Source of the DNA: Lineus longissimus
Lineage: Eukaryota; Nemertea; Pilidiophora; Heteronemertea; Lineidae
NCBI RefSeq assembly: GCF_910592395.1
Contig: NC_088323.1
Span: 8,060,001-8,124,000 of the forward strand
DNA: 64,000 nucleotides
Direction: 5' to 3'
Shown here: piece by piece, positions 48,313-60,349 of the stretch
Numbering within the stretch: the first letter of the stretch is position 1
Layout of the letters: each line of letters starts with the position of its first letter
Translations under genes and position numbers: made by a program
The notes under the pieces: generated by a model
The model's database searches: none
What the model saw: the letters and a program-made list of their open reading frames with translations, nothing else
Told to the model about the DNA's origin: nothing

Positions 48313-51300
48313 TCATTTGATGAACCTAGAGTATCGGAGCGACTCTTCAAGATCAGGTCTTTCAACAGAGGTTATTCTCTGTGGAAGGATTGGCTCCAAC
48401 ACCGGTGTGGGTTTTGTGCCAGACATGACATGTTCAACCACAGTTGTCATCATTTTTGGGAGGTAAGCATAATCCTTCTGCTCTTTTACATTTTTTGCAA
48501 CCCAATGGTCCCGTCCCTTGGGACAACTGTGGTAATAACGTGGCTTCCCTGACTTGTTGGTGATCTGTTTGCGCTCAGAATGTTCATTGTGATCCAATGC
48601 AACTAGCTGGGTCCTTGCAACCATGCCCTTGTAAGAAAAATGCCTGCTCTTTGGCATGTATTTTATCATCTCTGAATGATACACTTCTAGTATTCCTGTG
48701 TGGCAGAAACTACTCAGTTTACCAACATCTGCCAGTAATCTCTTGTCATTGACAACAGTTGCCAATGCTTTTAGTGAAGGAGAGTCTGGTTCAAGCCATT
48801 TCTTTTTTCTAGACTCTTCGTCTGTGAGGGGGGCATGGTTACAAGCATGAAACATGGTTTTGTCCCCCCATTCATGGATATCCTGGACATGATACAGGAT
48901 GGATGTCCATATCTCTTTCAACAACACAGGGTCACCCTCACAAGACGCAGCTGAAAACCAGAGGTGAACAATGATAGCCTTGATCCATGGACCAAGAGGG
49001 CGACAAGCGGCTTTCTTGACAGCTTTGTTCAGTTTTTTTGAAATGCTTTTGGCAAAGTGCCAGACGTCATACTGATGGTTAATTTCTTTGTAATTAGTTC
49101 GCATCATCTTTGAAATCTGGGGGTGGCGGTCAGTAGCCAAAACTCCAACTGTAATTTTAGAATGTTTTAAGCTGTCAAGGCAGTCGATGAGGCCCTCTTT
49201 CTCCATGTTGCAGCTCTTCAAATCAGGTCTAACCTGTTTCAAACTGAAATCAATCACCTTCTCATTGGCGGCCCCCATAACGGTATACGTACCATACTTG
49301 GCACTGTGTCCAGGTGAGTCACACCGTCCATCGCCAATGACAGTAATTGACCTGTCCTGCAGGGCCTGAACAAGCTTGGACCTGTGCTCTCTCCAAGCTT
49401 CATCTACCACAGGAAAGAGGTACAAATTCTGTTTGCCATGAAACGTTGATTTTGTAATAAAGCGGATGTTCATTAGTTTGGCAAATTTCATTACAGAGGT
49501 GAAAGTATTTCCAGTGAAGAGAATTGAGGCAGCCAATGAAATGTTCCCAACTGGAGCCTTGTTGCAAACAGGCTGGGAATGCCAGTAGAAGACATGGTGG
49601 TTTTTGCAAACCAAACGAAATGTGACTAAAGAGCCACGCTGAATTTGATTCTTACAAATAGTTCCAAACTTCTGGCCACAGTCTGGACAAGTGCCATAAG
49701 ATAGGAATATATCTAATAGTTTACCCTCGTACACAATGAATTTCTCCTGCTCAATGTAATCACCAGCACTATTGGAAAATTGGTCCTCGTCTAATATATC
49801 AAAGTGTTTTGCACAATCATCCACCTTCCTCGCTGTGGTAGGAAGCTCGAAGTCAGAGTCGTCACTGGTAACATCAGACTCTGAGGTAGCAGCTAGTGCA
49901 TCGTCTACATGTAAATTACTTCCTCCTCCAGGCAGAAGCTGGAACAGAATTTTTGGTTTTAGTTAGAGACAATATCAAGAGCAAAGCGATCACTCACATT
50001 CGGGGGGGGGGGGGGGGGTATTCATGAACACATTTAGCTCCATTATACCGTAATGTACATGTACCAGAAAATAATGCTTGTATAACAAGCCAACCACCTA
50101 CACATACATCACATGCACACTGTTTGTTGGTAATGGTAAGTAAATTCCTATTCCTCAAAGCTAGGAAGCAGCATTGGTGACAATGAGCGTCTTTGAAAAT
50201 AACTAACCTGGCATGATTGTAGCACATCTGCTGAGCTGATATCAGGACTGAGCTGAGGAGGTTGCAAGTCTGCTTCTCTTGTACCTTCACTGCTTGATCT
50301 TGGTCGGAGAGTGGAATCTTGATCCGGTTGATTAGCCTGAAAAGTGGGAAATGTCACATTACTACTAGTACATCAAAGCTTTTGAATGTTTTTATTACTG
50401 AACACGTATACTTTAAACCATTATTTGAATCAATAAATGGATTGTTTTTTTCTTTAGTAATAGTATATTCATCATTTGGGGTACAGTAGGACATTCTGCA
50501 TTTGCCTCATTGTATGCTGTATGCTTACTGCTAATGTATACAGTACTTTTAATAGGTAAACATGATTCATTTCATGAATTACCATGGTTATTGTATTTCT
50601 ATTGTTACATCCAAATCTTTAGAAGTTAGGATTCATTTTACAATTACCTTACTATAGGAATGATCATGCTGTATGACCTCCACTGAGCCATACAACATGC
50701 CATCTATCCTCTGCATGAATGCCATATCCCAGTCTGTTTGGGTATCAACATCATGCTTCACTGGTGGTGTGGTGGGGATGACATCGGCATCTGGTGGCGT
50801 GGGTGGCTCGGTATCATTTTTTCTCCTTTTCTTCCCAACCGTTGGGGTGTTGCTGACTTCACTTGCTTTGCTGGGGCTGTCTTGAAGTAATGACTGTACA
50901 ATCTGGAAGTAGAGCAGGACTATTAGTAAATCAATGTAAATACACAGTAAGAGTATATACTTGAGTGGCTGATGGAGCGGTGAGGGTAGCCCGCAACATG
51001 CCAAGCCCCATGTCTGTCGGGGTATGATTCATATAACTAAGGCACACAGGCTATGCCACAGACTCAAAAGTAGGGGTGCTGTGGTACTGGTTGTGGCTTT
51101 TATATTATTATAGTGCTTTTGGCAAGGAAAAGGTCGGTTTAGATTTCCATGGTTTTGCTGGTCATGCTGGGCTGAGCCTAGAGTCGAGAGACTGCATATT
51201 CTGAAGGTCTAGGGCTTACTCTACTGCCTTCGTTTAGAGCTAGGCCTAGGTCATATTCGTTTTAGGCCTAGGCCGTAGGCGTATGGCTCGGCCTTCCTAT

Positions 51301-51795
51301 ATTATAGTCCTAGGGCTACTACACCACTAGGCTACTTACATTTTTTTGGGTAAGCCTTTGAATTCTGTCAACACTTCTTGGTCGTTTTGGAGTTCTAACC
51401 TTGACTGATGATGCAGGAGTCGAAATCAAGGCACTCCCACTTGCACCGTTGGCGGAATTCGATGATGAGGACGGGGTGGGCGAGGGCACGGGGAACTGGC
51501 CAGGCTTGCAAAGGGTGGGCACTGCGTCAGCTCTAATCCAAGTTTTCGGGGTCTTCCTTCCAAATGCTTTGGCCTTCAGCTCACCTTCAGATTCAAAACA
51601 GTCTTTCTCGAAGTGTAGCTCGCAAACTCGGTCATTCTTTGTGAATGTTTTCTTTCTTTTGTCTAGGTCAGCCCGCCGAATCGCATGCAACCATTTCCTA
51701 GAAAGTTCTTCATCTTTCAGTGGCCACTGTTTGAATCGAATTCCACTCGTCACACCGGACATATTCCCACATCCTGGGACCATGCACCGAGGCAT
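48313..51795 (-). CDS. THAP-domain Kolobok transposase (four exons)
   Basis: Inferred exons on minus: 51795-51340, 50903-50649, 50336-50208 and 49938-48313, each with GT/AG borders. Exon 1 holds the THAP finger starting MPRCMVPGCG with the later CELHFEKDCF pair. Exons 2 and 3 are Ser/Pro-rich linkers. Exon 4 has a zinc-like CPDCGQKFGTIC motif and an RNase H-type core: VIGDGRCDSPGHSAKYGTY, GVLATDRHPQISKMM, then QYDVWHFAKSISK. A C-terminal helical domain ends at 48313. It would cut at the inverted repeats and insert at TTAA. No lesion was seen. Confidence 0.85.
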
Positions 51796-51810
51796 TTTGC
51801 ATTCAAGCAA
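51319..51810 (-). other. THAP zinc-finger exon
   Basis: Encodes the C2CH THAP DNA-binding finger (MPRCMVPGC, then CELHF) with the AVPTL-like ending RADAVPTLC; the start at 51795 gives the canonical M-x-x-C opening. Confidence 0.85.
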
Positions 51811-52400
51811 TCAATATATTACGCGAATGTCCAAATAAAACGAAATTAGAATGATTTGTACAGTACATGCACATGCAGTAAATAGTACAAAATAAAACAA
51901 CAATAAAACATGCAATAGTTGCACAATTATAGGTCGAGGAGATACTATGAATGATTTAAGACAGAAATAGTGAAATCAGTGAGGCAATGCAGCAGATCTA
52001 AGTTGGAAAAAATCAAAGACGAATCTTGCAGATGATGTTGTTTTGGCTGATCAAGGATTTTCCAGATTTTCACTACACGTGAAGAAACGGATATTGACAT
52101 GGATTCACACACTGCGCACGCGCGAAAAGCGGTGACAAGCCCATAATATGCACGATCGGGGCTTCGGAATTTCAGCCAATCACTGCCATTGCACACACCG
52201 CGTCATCACCGAGGGAAATTTGACTCAAAATGGCGTCGTCCATGTCAGTAAAAAAGGCACTATTAATATCAATTTTTCTTCCTGAACTATTATATTTCTT
52301 CCACTTTCAAAAGGTTTGTGGTAAAGAGGAATACTCATTTAATATATTTCCATTGTTTCGTTCAAAAAGGCTGCCAACGATTTATTCCAGGAGCTATCCT

Positions 52401-52404
52401 TTAA
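52401..52404. repeat. TTAA target duplication, right
   Basis: Follows the right inverted repeat of the Kolobok. Confidence 0.9.
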
Positions 52405-52990
52405 GAGAGACTGGCGCCATGCCTAGAGATATGACTGACCCCTATTGGCAAATTTGTATGACTTTATCTTGCCTACCTAGCTGCTGCCTATAGTCTCCCT
52501 TTAACTGCGGAACACTTCAGAGTCGATAAAATGCCATGTTCCACCTTTTAATGTGTTCAGACCGCCATTTTCAAAATAATCAAGTCAGGACACTGCCTTC
52601 TAGTCTCATAATAAATTTTGCTTTCCTCAATAATAACATTTCTTCTTCTTCAATGCTTTCATCATTCCAAACTTCTCCTCTGACTTTTACAGGGGTACAG
52701 TCATGGCAATCAAAACCCAAATACTGAAACCAAATGCCTGTTGACTGTGCTTTAAGAGAGACTGGCGCCATGCCTAGTCTCTCTTAAAGCACAGTCAACA
52801 GACACCAACCCCCTCAGACTCAGAAACCACAAACGCCCAACCCTTCCTGCTACCTTAATACTTCTGGTTTGCACCAACAGCCCAGAACTGCATGCGACAA
52901 TTTGTGAATGTAACGGAGAAGATTTCTCCGCTGTATGTAAGCTTACTCGTTATAAAACCTCAAAGAGCGTTCTCGGCTGGTATTTTCGTC
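52405..52990. other. Flank of Kolobok with small inverted repeats
   Basis: From 52405 GAGAGACTGGCGCCATGCC runs to an inverted match AGTCTCCC before TTTAA at about 52502, like a 100-bp TTAA-flanked miniature transposon. No gene is seen. Confidence 0.45.
52728..52802. repeat. Palindrome with empty Kolobok target
   Basis: GTTGACTGTGCTTTAAGAGA and its reverse complement face each other around GGCGCCATGCC. The left arm is a second copy of the sequence that flanks the Kolobok at 46404-46432, but without the insertion. Confidence 0.8.
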
Positions 52991-52992
52991 AA

Positions 52993-53720
52993 TTATGTAC
53001 GGATTCTGCCATCCCTGATGGCTTGAAATAAGCGTTTCTGACATTTGCGTTGTTCTTCTGCAGTCATATTCGTATTATTCGTGCCACAGCGCAATATCTC
53101 CGAATCTCCCAGATAATGCGTCAAATTTCGTCCGATGTACACGTGTCGACGAGATGCTAACAGCCACTCTTCGAGATTTCGAAAGCCCATATTACCTAAA
53201 TTGAGCGAAGAGATATTAATAACACGCCGCATGATGTTTGAATATAAAGCTTTGATGAAATCCGACGGATTTAGGCGTCTGGTGTGCAAAAAGGACATTC
53301 GATTGCTTCTTGTTGGTTCAAATGCAATTTTCTCTGAACTTCACCGTAGGCTCTTAAAAAGTTTCGAAATTCACGCAATTTGAGTGAAATTCGGCGGCAC
53401 TTGTCCAAGCTTTGTATTTCTAGCCTATTCCTTCTGGTGAAATTAACAAGCAGTCCTACTGCACGGAGCGAATAGTAATATTCTTCGTCTGAATGGTGTT
53501 GGCGCGAAAAAGCATCTGTTAACTGTTCACTCATGCACAGCATCTCTTGGGCTTGTTCTGAAGTCAGATCGATGCGGTTTTCCGCGTCGAAGTTAATAAG
53601 CGATATTTTTTGCAACCGTGCGTTGATGGGTGCTGATATGCGGAGGGTGACGCGAACACTAAACCGATACGTGTAAACGTTAATTTCTTCTCCCTCTGTG
53701 ATAGAGCTCTGACGTTCCAT
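52993..53720 (-). CDS. Unknown C protein(s), two overlapping frames
   Basis: 53720-53271 encodes 149 residues (strand-rich opening YRFSVRVTLRISAPINARLQ, then helices, ending ECPFCTPDA). 53298-52993 encodes 101 residues in another frame, overlapping by 28 bases (MSFLHTRRLNPSDF). They are either two overlapping genes or one gene with a frameshift. No family was recognised. They lie beside the penton gene of C, so a virion role is possible. Confidence 0.45.
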
Positions 53721-53811
53721 CTGTCGCTTAAAAATGATTCTGTCCTGGTTTTTTTATGATTTGTGCTATTTACAAGGCCAACGGGTAATCTAGCTCTCGT
53801 CTGCCTTTCAT

Positions 53812-54859
53812 CTAGTGGCGCCGCTGGCGTCGAATGTGTAATGTCACAATGACTTTACCGAATTTAAAATCGATTAGATTTCCCATATCGTCGCAAATGT
53901 TAATTTCTATGAATTGAAAAAACTTTGCACTCAGGGGTCTGTAGCGTATTCTTTCAAACGATTTGGAGAGATATTTGCCGTGTTCTTCCAGGCGTGTGGG
54001 TATCGTTCGTAGCAAGGGGACAAAAACATTTCCCACTTGTGCTGGCTTTACTAAATTCGAGTAAAAGAATAGTGCATACTTCGAGGACATCAAATCACAT
54101 TTTCGTTCCGCTACAACGCGATAAAAACGCGACAGAGGGGGTAAATTCACGGCTGCCTGATCTCCTTGTAAACTAGACGTATCATCATCATCATCATCAT
54201 CATCCATACTTTCGTCTGACCTGCCAAAATCATCGCTTGTAAAAGTGCGATCGGTGTTCCCTCCTTCGGAACTTTTTTTGCCCACAAGAGGGCCCGCCGT
54301 CACTGGGTTTCCTTGGCCGAATGTTCCCCCAATACTGTCTTTGCCAACAGTGTGTACTGGTGTCGTTTTCTTAGCCTCAGAATTACTCTTGGGTATAATA
54401 ATTTTTCCATCGACGTGAAAATATTTCGCCTTCGCAAAACCGAGCACTTCTGCCAAGTAAGTGTCCATCAAAATGGCTTCGCCGTGTCTCAGTTTTATGG
54501 CTACGTGTTGGCCCCGCGTGAGAAGAAAATCACCGCTCCACTGAACTGGTTTCTGTCTATTTAGCGCCGTTATCAAATCTTCAATTGACGAGACCCATTT
54601 TTCGCTCTGCGCGCAGGCATCAAGCAATACGGGCGCTTTGTCGGGTTCGTTTAAATCTGCCAGCGCTATCTGGTAAGTACACCTCGCTCGACCAAGAATG
54701 TGCGTGGTAGACCTCCGCGATGCCACATTCGTATGCAAAAGGCGACATCGTGAAATCGAGCGGCTTCGCCAAAGGAATCCTAAAATTCGAACTAGTGTTG
54801 GGCCGTATTTGAGGGGCACACGATATACGTATCTTGTTCCTGCTCCTCCATTTGGTCAC
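53812..54859 (-). pseudogene. Penton-like protein of C, frameshifted
   Basis: The C-terminus RYRPLSAKFFQFIEINICDDMGNLIDFKFGKVIVTLHIRR is the hallmark closing block of Maverick penton proteins. The N-terminus is in another frame from 54859 (SSNFRIPLAKPL, then CGIAEVYHAHSW), so one shift lies near 54690-54720. The middle has a run of Asp residues and low complexity (about residues 200-225), an unusual insertion coded by repeated ATC on plus. It would form capsid vertices. Confidence 0.8.
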
Positions 54860-54922
54860 GATTAAAGTAAGCTATCCTTGAAATATTCTTAGTAAATGGT
54901 AGGCGTCTAGCTATTGTCTCAG

Positions 54923-55381
54923 TTAGATTTTGACGTAGTTAGACCCTTCCTCTGGCACGAAACAGAATATATCTTGCATGGCGCGATAGGCGACAAGATC
55001 TATTTGTAAACCCGAAAGAAGGATAGAGTAACTCTTCTCTTGTGTTTTCTTTCTTTCATCAGGAGATGTGTTCTTTCTTATCAATTGTTTGCTTACTAAT
55101 GATTGCAACGAAAACAATAAAAGATCAGGTAGTGCAAAAGCTCTTTGCATCGTCTTCCAACAGGGACAGTCGACTCTACATAGGGGGCAGAGATTCCCAA
55201 AATGACAGACACGTTCTAATACATCTTTGATCGAAGTCAAGGCAAAATCTGGACATCGGCAACTCTTATTTCGCCTACTAATATAATGCATGTCTGATGC
55301 CGCAGTAGACTTTAGTGAACGGCTCCACCCCAAATCATGGGGCTTCTTTTTCAAAACATCAGAGGAGAATTGTGCTCTCAT
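54923..55381 (-). CDS. Cysteine-rich protein, unknown
   Basis: 152 residues with a cysteine/histidine cluster (CRCPDF, then CHFGNLCPLCRVDCPC), likely binding zinc; the C-terminal half is helical. It is located between penton and dUTPase genes of C. Unrecognised; a regulatory or nucleic-acid-binding role is only a guess. Confidence 0.45.
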   Translation of the reverse strand: MRAQFSSDVLKKKPHDLGWSRSLKSTAASDMHYISRRNKSCRCPDFALTSIKDVLERVCHFGNLCPLCRVDCPCWKTMQRAFALPDLLLFSLQSLVSKQLIRKNTSPDERKKTQEKSYSILLSGLQIDLVAYRAMQDIFCFVPEEGSNYVKI

Positions 55382-55458
55382 AGTGACAACAACACAACTG
55401 TACTTTGAGCGTTACATTTGGATGGTCCGTTTTTATCACAAGCTCATTTCACGGCTTC

Positions 55459-56031
55459 TTAATTTCTCGTAGAATAGCCGCCAGTTGATCCAAAACCGCC
55501 TTGGCCGCGCGGGGTTGAGGGCAATTCATCTTAGGATTCTCGAATACGTGGTATAAGGGCTCTTTCGCAAATAAGTTGGGCCACACGATCGCCGTGTCGA
55601 ATACGAAATTCGTTTTGCGGATGATGATTGAATAGCAAAATACCCAAATTGCCTCTAAAATCGGAATCGATTACACCTGCGCCTACGGCTATCATATAGT
55701 TTAAGGCTAGACCTGAGCAAGGTGCGATTCGACCATAACACGCTCTCGGAAGAACGAGTTGTAAATCTGTGCGGACAAGTTGCGAGCAACCGGCCAAAAT
55801 CGTGTAGTCATGGGCGCTAGCCAGGTCAAAACCCACTGAATGTGCCGTCGCCCTTTCCGGAGCAGAAGCTAAGTCACTCAATTTGTGAAAAATGAGTGTT
55901 TCAACTTCATCATCATCATTTTTTTCATCCACAATCTTTGGTCTATAGAATAAAAGTTGGTCGTCTGACATGATGACGAAATGCGCACCAACAAAATCAG
56001 TCGTATTGAAAGCAACGATCGGCGATGCCAA
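55459..56031 (-). pseudogene. dut: dUTPase, stop before motif V
   Basis: Trimeric dUTPase, which removes dUTP to protect viral DNA. Motif I AHSVGFDLASA, motif II APCSGLAL, motif III GAGVIDSDFRG and motif IV RHGDRVAQLI are in frame, preceded by an unusual 60-residue N-terminal extension. A TAA at 55531-55533 stops the frame, but motif V (RGQGGFGSTGG) follows in the same frame and ends at 55459. A single nonsense change thus removes the active-site lid. It is the rightmost minus-strand gene of C. Confidence 0.85.
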
Positions 56032-57619
56032 CGCGTTGGTTAAATTCTATCGTGTCACATCATGGTTAAGAGAAAAACCACAACAGAAAACACCATTTTG
56101 CTCCTAATAGCCTTGTGACGAGAATATGCTGGGCCTACTCAAATGATTTTCTCCACGAAGTAGAACAAATTTGCTATTGAAAAACAAATTACTCTTCGTG
56201 CCAAGTTGACACAATATCTTCCCATTGTTATTTCGTGGACGAGATGTAAGACCAACTCATTATCTGATTGCAGAACTAAATGTTCTATAAACTACTTTGC
56301 ACAGTTTACTTAGTTGATGAGTTCAAGATCACTTTGATAAAACACAGCGCGCTAGTTAGTATGTCAATGAGCCAAATCAAGCTCTTGTTTAAATGATTTT
56401 TTGGCGTCATTTCAAAAAGGTAGAATGTACTAGTGAGAGGCTGATTAACCGGCATGTTAAATTAGGCCTTTTTCCAGCCGTTCTTGGAGCGATAACAATT
56501 GTTTTTGTTCTAGCAACAAAGAAAAAACTCTTATGAACTCATTCTCTTGGCATCATTTCTAATACGCACAATCTAATGAGAGCTATTGGGTGACCGAAAG
56601 GTGAAGTTAAAGTGCCTAATTGTTTTATAATGAATCCTGAACAGGAAAAAAGTCATTTTCGCACTTACTGGCTGTTATTTCGGCCGAGTTTTATCAAATC
56701 TGAGCTTGGATCTGTGATGAAATATTAAGCGCCCTATATAATCAGCGGGAGATTGTTCTTGAGAATAATTTCAAAAGTGTCTGGAGGTGCCTTTATCAGT
56801 TCGAAGGGCTTTAGGTCAAGGATTTCGTTTGTAAATCAATACGAAAATATTCTATTATGATCTCGTGACTCCTTGCGTGGCAAACTACACTTCTAGCCCC
56901 CAGGATTGGTCAAAAATGGAATATTCCAACCTTTATTAAGAGCTGTGAGGGCAAAATTTCCCCCATTTCGCATGTGCGGGCAACTTACGCACACACATTT
57001 TGCTGAGAAGCAATCGGGATAAAAGGTAGGCCTAATAACTGTTAATTTTCCGTTTAGTTAGCAGCTCGACTAAAAGTCTTCAGAAACAGACTTAGTAACA
57101 TCCGTCCATTATTTTCTCTTTCAGAGGGATGGTTTATACACAAGCGCCCCAAAGCCGAGAAACATTATGTTATCGTGAATCAAGGTAGGACCTTCATTTT
57201 TATAGTTCTGTCGGCTCAGTATGATTTTGATTCAACAATAATAATCATCTCTCCTTTGGGAAATGAAATAACATGCGACCCCATATTTCTCTTCCAGCGC
57301 CATGCAGATATAAACAGCCCTTGCTGCCCGCCCGATTAACAGGTAGGCCTATTTGGTTACTCACAAGGACACACAAAAATATTGTCTCTACTAAACGAAA
57401 GGCTTTTATTTGTTTTTCAACTCATCATATCATTTCTATTTAATTTTCCAGAATAACATCTCAACAAAATAGACAAGCGCTAAGGCTGATTATTTATACA
57501 ATGCGACAAGGACACGCTGTACTTAGTCTGTCTGATTACATCAATTCCTGATGATGTGGTGTAAAAAGCAAAGAGCACGTCGTTGGAACAAAAGCGTGTG
57601 ATACATGATCGTAAGCGAT
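56032..57619. other. Non-coding stretch of C, right part
   Basis: No gene or polymerase remnant was found on either strand. There are several short splice-like bounded segments (for example CTTTCAG before 57126 with GGTAGG after 57184, and TTCCAG before 57299 with GGTAGG after 57341), which may be exons of an unknown transcript. Confidence 0.4.
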
Positions 57620-58500
57620 ATTCTCTGACAGCAAACTAACGTCAACCCTCGTTTTCTCTTTCCAGACAGCTCGACCTGATGTTTTCACAAATCTTTCAAC
57701 GGATGAAGCATGAGTGTACAGGAATATTCAAAAGGGAATTACATGTAGGAGTATTTGTAAGTACATATATATTCATTCATAAAAAGTATAACAACAGCAA
57801 CTGTATGCACGTGAACGCGGTACAATACTTATAATATATAGTTCCATAAAAAATTCTCTGACAGCAAACTAACGTCAACCCTCATTTTTCTCTTTCCAGA
57901 CAGCTCGACCTGATGTTTTCACAAAATCATTCAACGGATGAAGCATGAGTGTACAGGAATATTCAAAAGGGAATTACATGTAGGAGTATTTGTAAGTACA
58001 TATATATTCATTCATAAAAAGTATAACAAAAGCAACTGTATGCACGTGAACGCGGTACAATACTTAGTTCCATAAAACAGGTTATATTTCACTTTGGCCT
58101 TATAGAGCCTTCATTTTTGAAAAATATTTCCAGACAGTAAAAGCGCTTATGTTACACGAGGTTTACTGACATTTCCTACTGGGTTAGTAAAAAATTACAC
58201 ATTACTTTACATGATCGTAGGCGATATTCTCTGACAGCAAACTAACGTCAACCCTCGTTTTTCTCTTTCCAGACAGCTCGACCTGATGTTTTCTCATACA
58301 CATACAGTATAGCCTCAATATATCATTCAACGTTTGGAGCGTGACTGTGTACTACAACTGTTTCATTCACTAGTGTTTATGACTTCAGGAATTCTAAAGG
58401 GAATTACATGTAAGACTGAGTATGTGTAAGTACAGTATATAATCATTCATAAAAAGTATATACAACAACAACTGTAAGCCCGTGCACGCGCTGGAAAAAA
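57620..58500 (+). repeat. Three tandem units with splice-like exon module
   Basis: Units near 57622, 57855 and 58226 begin TTCTCTGACAGCAAACTAAC, contain TTTCTCTTTCCAG followed by ACAGCTCGACCTGATG and end with GTAAGTACATATAT or a close variant. The inner 100-base module thus sits between a good acceptor and a good donor in the first two units; the third has diverged. Confidence 0.7.
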
Positions 58501-59189
58501 CTTAAGTTTCTTCCATAACCTCCATAAAGCTGAATGAATGATACAATAGTTAGTTCCATCAAACAGGTTATATTTCACTTTGACCTTATAGAGTCTTCAT
58601 TTTTTGAAAAATACAAGTTTGAAATATATCACTTTTCCAAAAAATATTTCCACACAGTTAAAGACGGTTATGTTACGCGACGTTTTACTGACATTTCTTA
58701 CCGGGTTAGTAAGAAATTACACATTACTTTGCATCTGCGAAAAAATATAGGCGCTTGGCTCGGCTTGAAAGCGAAAATTTCAAGAAACTTTATGAACACA
58801 TTTTGATAGAAATACATTCTTGTTTGACACCACGGCCGCCAAGACGAAAGCTTAAATTAAACGGGAGAATTGTTAATATTCAAGGTAATTTTCCAAGCAG
58901 TGCGTTAACTTCTTGTTTTAGACAACGCGACGTACAGTCGCTACCATATTTTGTCGCTTTTTACCTTTACAAAAAATATTTGGCAAAGAAATACGAAAAT
59001 AAAACAACCGCGCGCAGCTTAAAACAAACTAACTCTTCGATAAGAAAACCACATTTGTAACGAAACACTTTAAAAGAAGCTTGCTGGAGCTGACACGCCT
59101 TTGAACAATTAAACGTCTCTTTAAATAGCCCCTTCACGCTATCAAAAATAAACAACAGAAAGAGAATTGTTATTCCTTCTTTCAGAAAA
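58501..59189. other. AT-rich stretch, no gene supported
   Basis: A part near 58540-58700 repeats sequence of 58070-58195 (CCATAAAACAGGTTATATTTCACTT). Nothing else is supported. Confidence 0.5.
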
Positions 59190-59369
59190 ATGCCTCAGTG
59201 CATCATCTGTCAACTACGGGCAGAGGGATTCAATACTCAAACTTTCTGCCCCTTTGATGTCCTACGACAAAATGGGGCGATTTTAGTTCATCTATTGCAA
59301 TATGACGATTTTGGTTTCAAAGAATACTTTGAATACACGTGCACAAAATTCAGACCATCGAGAGGATAG
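59190..59369 (+). CDS. Short cysteine-containing peptide
   Basis: A 59-residue frame starting MPQCIICQLRAEGF, with a possible zinc pair (CIIC, then FCPF). It lies just before a dUTPase-like remnant. Unrecognised; may be a real small gene of C or the start of a broken one. Confidence 0.3.
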   Translation: MPQCIICQLRAEGFNTQTFCPFDVLRQNGAILVHLLQYDDFGFKEYFEYTCTKFRPSRG

Positions 59370-59374
59370 GTAGG

Positions 59375-59660
59375 GATAGAAATAACATGACTCTTCGTAT
59401 CAAGTTCGCGCGATATTCCCCACGAGGGATCGATTCAATGTGGCCCTCGTCAAATGCAAGCGCACTGGAGCTGTACGCGTGCGAGACGGTCTCTGTCGAA
59501 CAGGGGGCGGTTTCACACCCGTGCCCACAGACATTGTTCTTTTCATTCCGACTGGACATTTTGGTATGATCATGGGGCGGAAGATTTAACCTATAGTCAT
59601 AACATTTGTATTTTTCCCGCCGTCGTTGAAGCGGATTTCGAAAAACCAGTGACAATATAA
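59375..59660 (+). pseudogene. Second dUTPase-like remnant
   Basis: LRIKFARYSPRGIDSM then SNASALELYACETVSVEQGA resembles the start and motif I of dUTPases. In a shifted frame YSHNICIFPAVVEADFEKPV resembles the motif II-III stretch. The reading frame changes near 59565-59575 and motifs IV-V are absent. It differs in sequence from the dUTPase at 55459-56031, so C carried two, or one was acquired separately. Confidence 0.5.
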
Positions 59661-59794
59661 GTTCGAAACGAGGGTACAAAACCATACATAATAAAAAGCG
59701 GAGACTGTATCGCCCACTTACTTATCCTTCCGTGCGGTAACATGCATTTGACAGTAATTCCTGCTCCCAATAATAGGCGGTGCCGTAAATTTTA

Positions 59795-59830
59795 AAGGAT
59801 CACTGCCGGGATCACTGCCGGGATCACTGC
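59795..59830. repeat. Short tandem GGATCACTGCC repeat
   Basis: Three 12-base units. Confidence 0.7.
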
Positions 59831-59959
59831 TGCTGTTGTTGTATATATTTTTGTAAATTAATTACATAGCCTGTACTTTGAACATCATGTCTCCAAAACG
59901 TTATGAAATTTACGAAATTTATCGGCCATGTATCTGCAAAAAGTAAACGAGCAGAGGCG

Positions 59960-60094
59960 TTAGTGTATGTGTATTACTATGTATCATCGTGTCTTCCTAT
60001 TGTATCATCCTGGTGTATATGTCTATATGTTCATGCTGTAAAGGGCCGGTGGCCTAAAAATCAGTTGAAATAAATTGAATTGAATTGTATTGAT
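59960..60094 (+). mobile_element. Probable 3' tail of a non-LTR retroelement
   Basis: The stretch GCTGTAAAGGGCCGGTGGCC followed by AATAAATTGAATTGAATTG looks like the short 3' end and simple repeat tail of a CR1/RTE-like retroelement. No coding part is present. Confidence 0.4.
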
Positions 60095-60349
60095 AGACAA
60101 ACCACAGGGGTGCCGCTAAGTGAAGACACGTTTTGAAATTAAGAAAGTGTTCGCTGCTAAAATTCCCTTTTTCTCAGTTGTTTATAAGATCATGTTAAAA
60201 GATTGCCACTAAGAGTTCCCACTCTAGAGAAGGAGCAACGAAATGAAAAGGGAAAACGAACATGCATGATGCGCTTCAATATGTCATGTTCAATATTGCT
60301 CTGTCGCTATTTCTCTTCTGGATTTGAAAATGTGTACTTGGAAATTAGA

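Larger units (their letters stand above)
46433..52400. mobile_element. Kolobok-class DNA transposon, complete
   Basis: A 5,968-bp element with perfect 22-bp inverted repeats starting AGGATAGCTCCTGG (46433-46454 and 52379-52400) and TTAA duplication. It carries two convergent spliced genes: a THAP-domain transposase on minus and a P2X7-like zinc protein on plus. THAP finger plus TTAA target are the marks of the Kolobok superfamily. Reading frames and splice sites look intact, so it may be young. Confidence 0.9.

Noticed and set aside
46433-52400. piggyBac element on the basis of TTAA
   Set aside because: The transposase has a THAP finger and lacks the piggyBac DDD pattern; Kolobok fits better.
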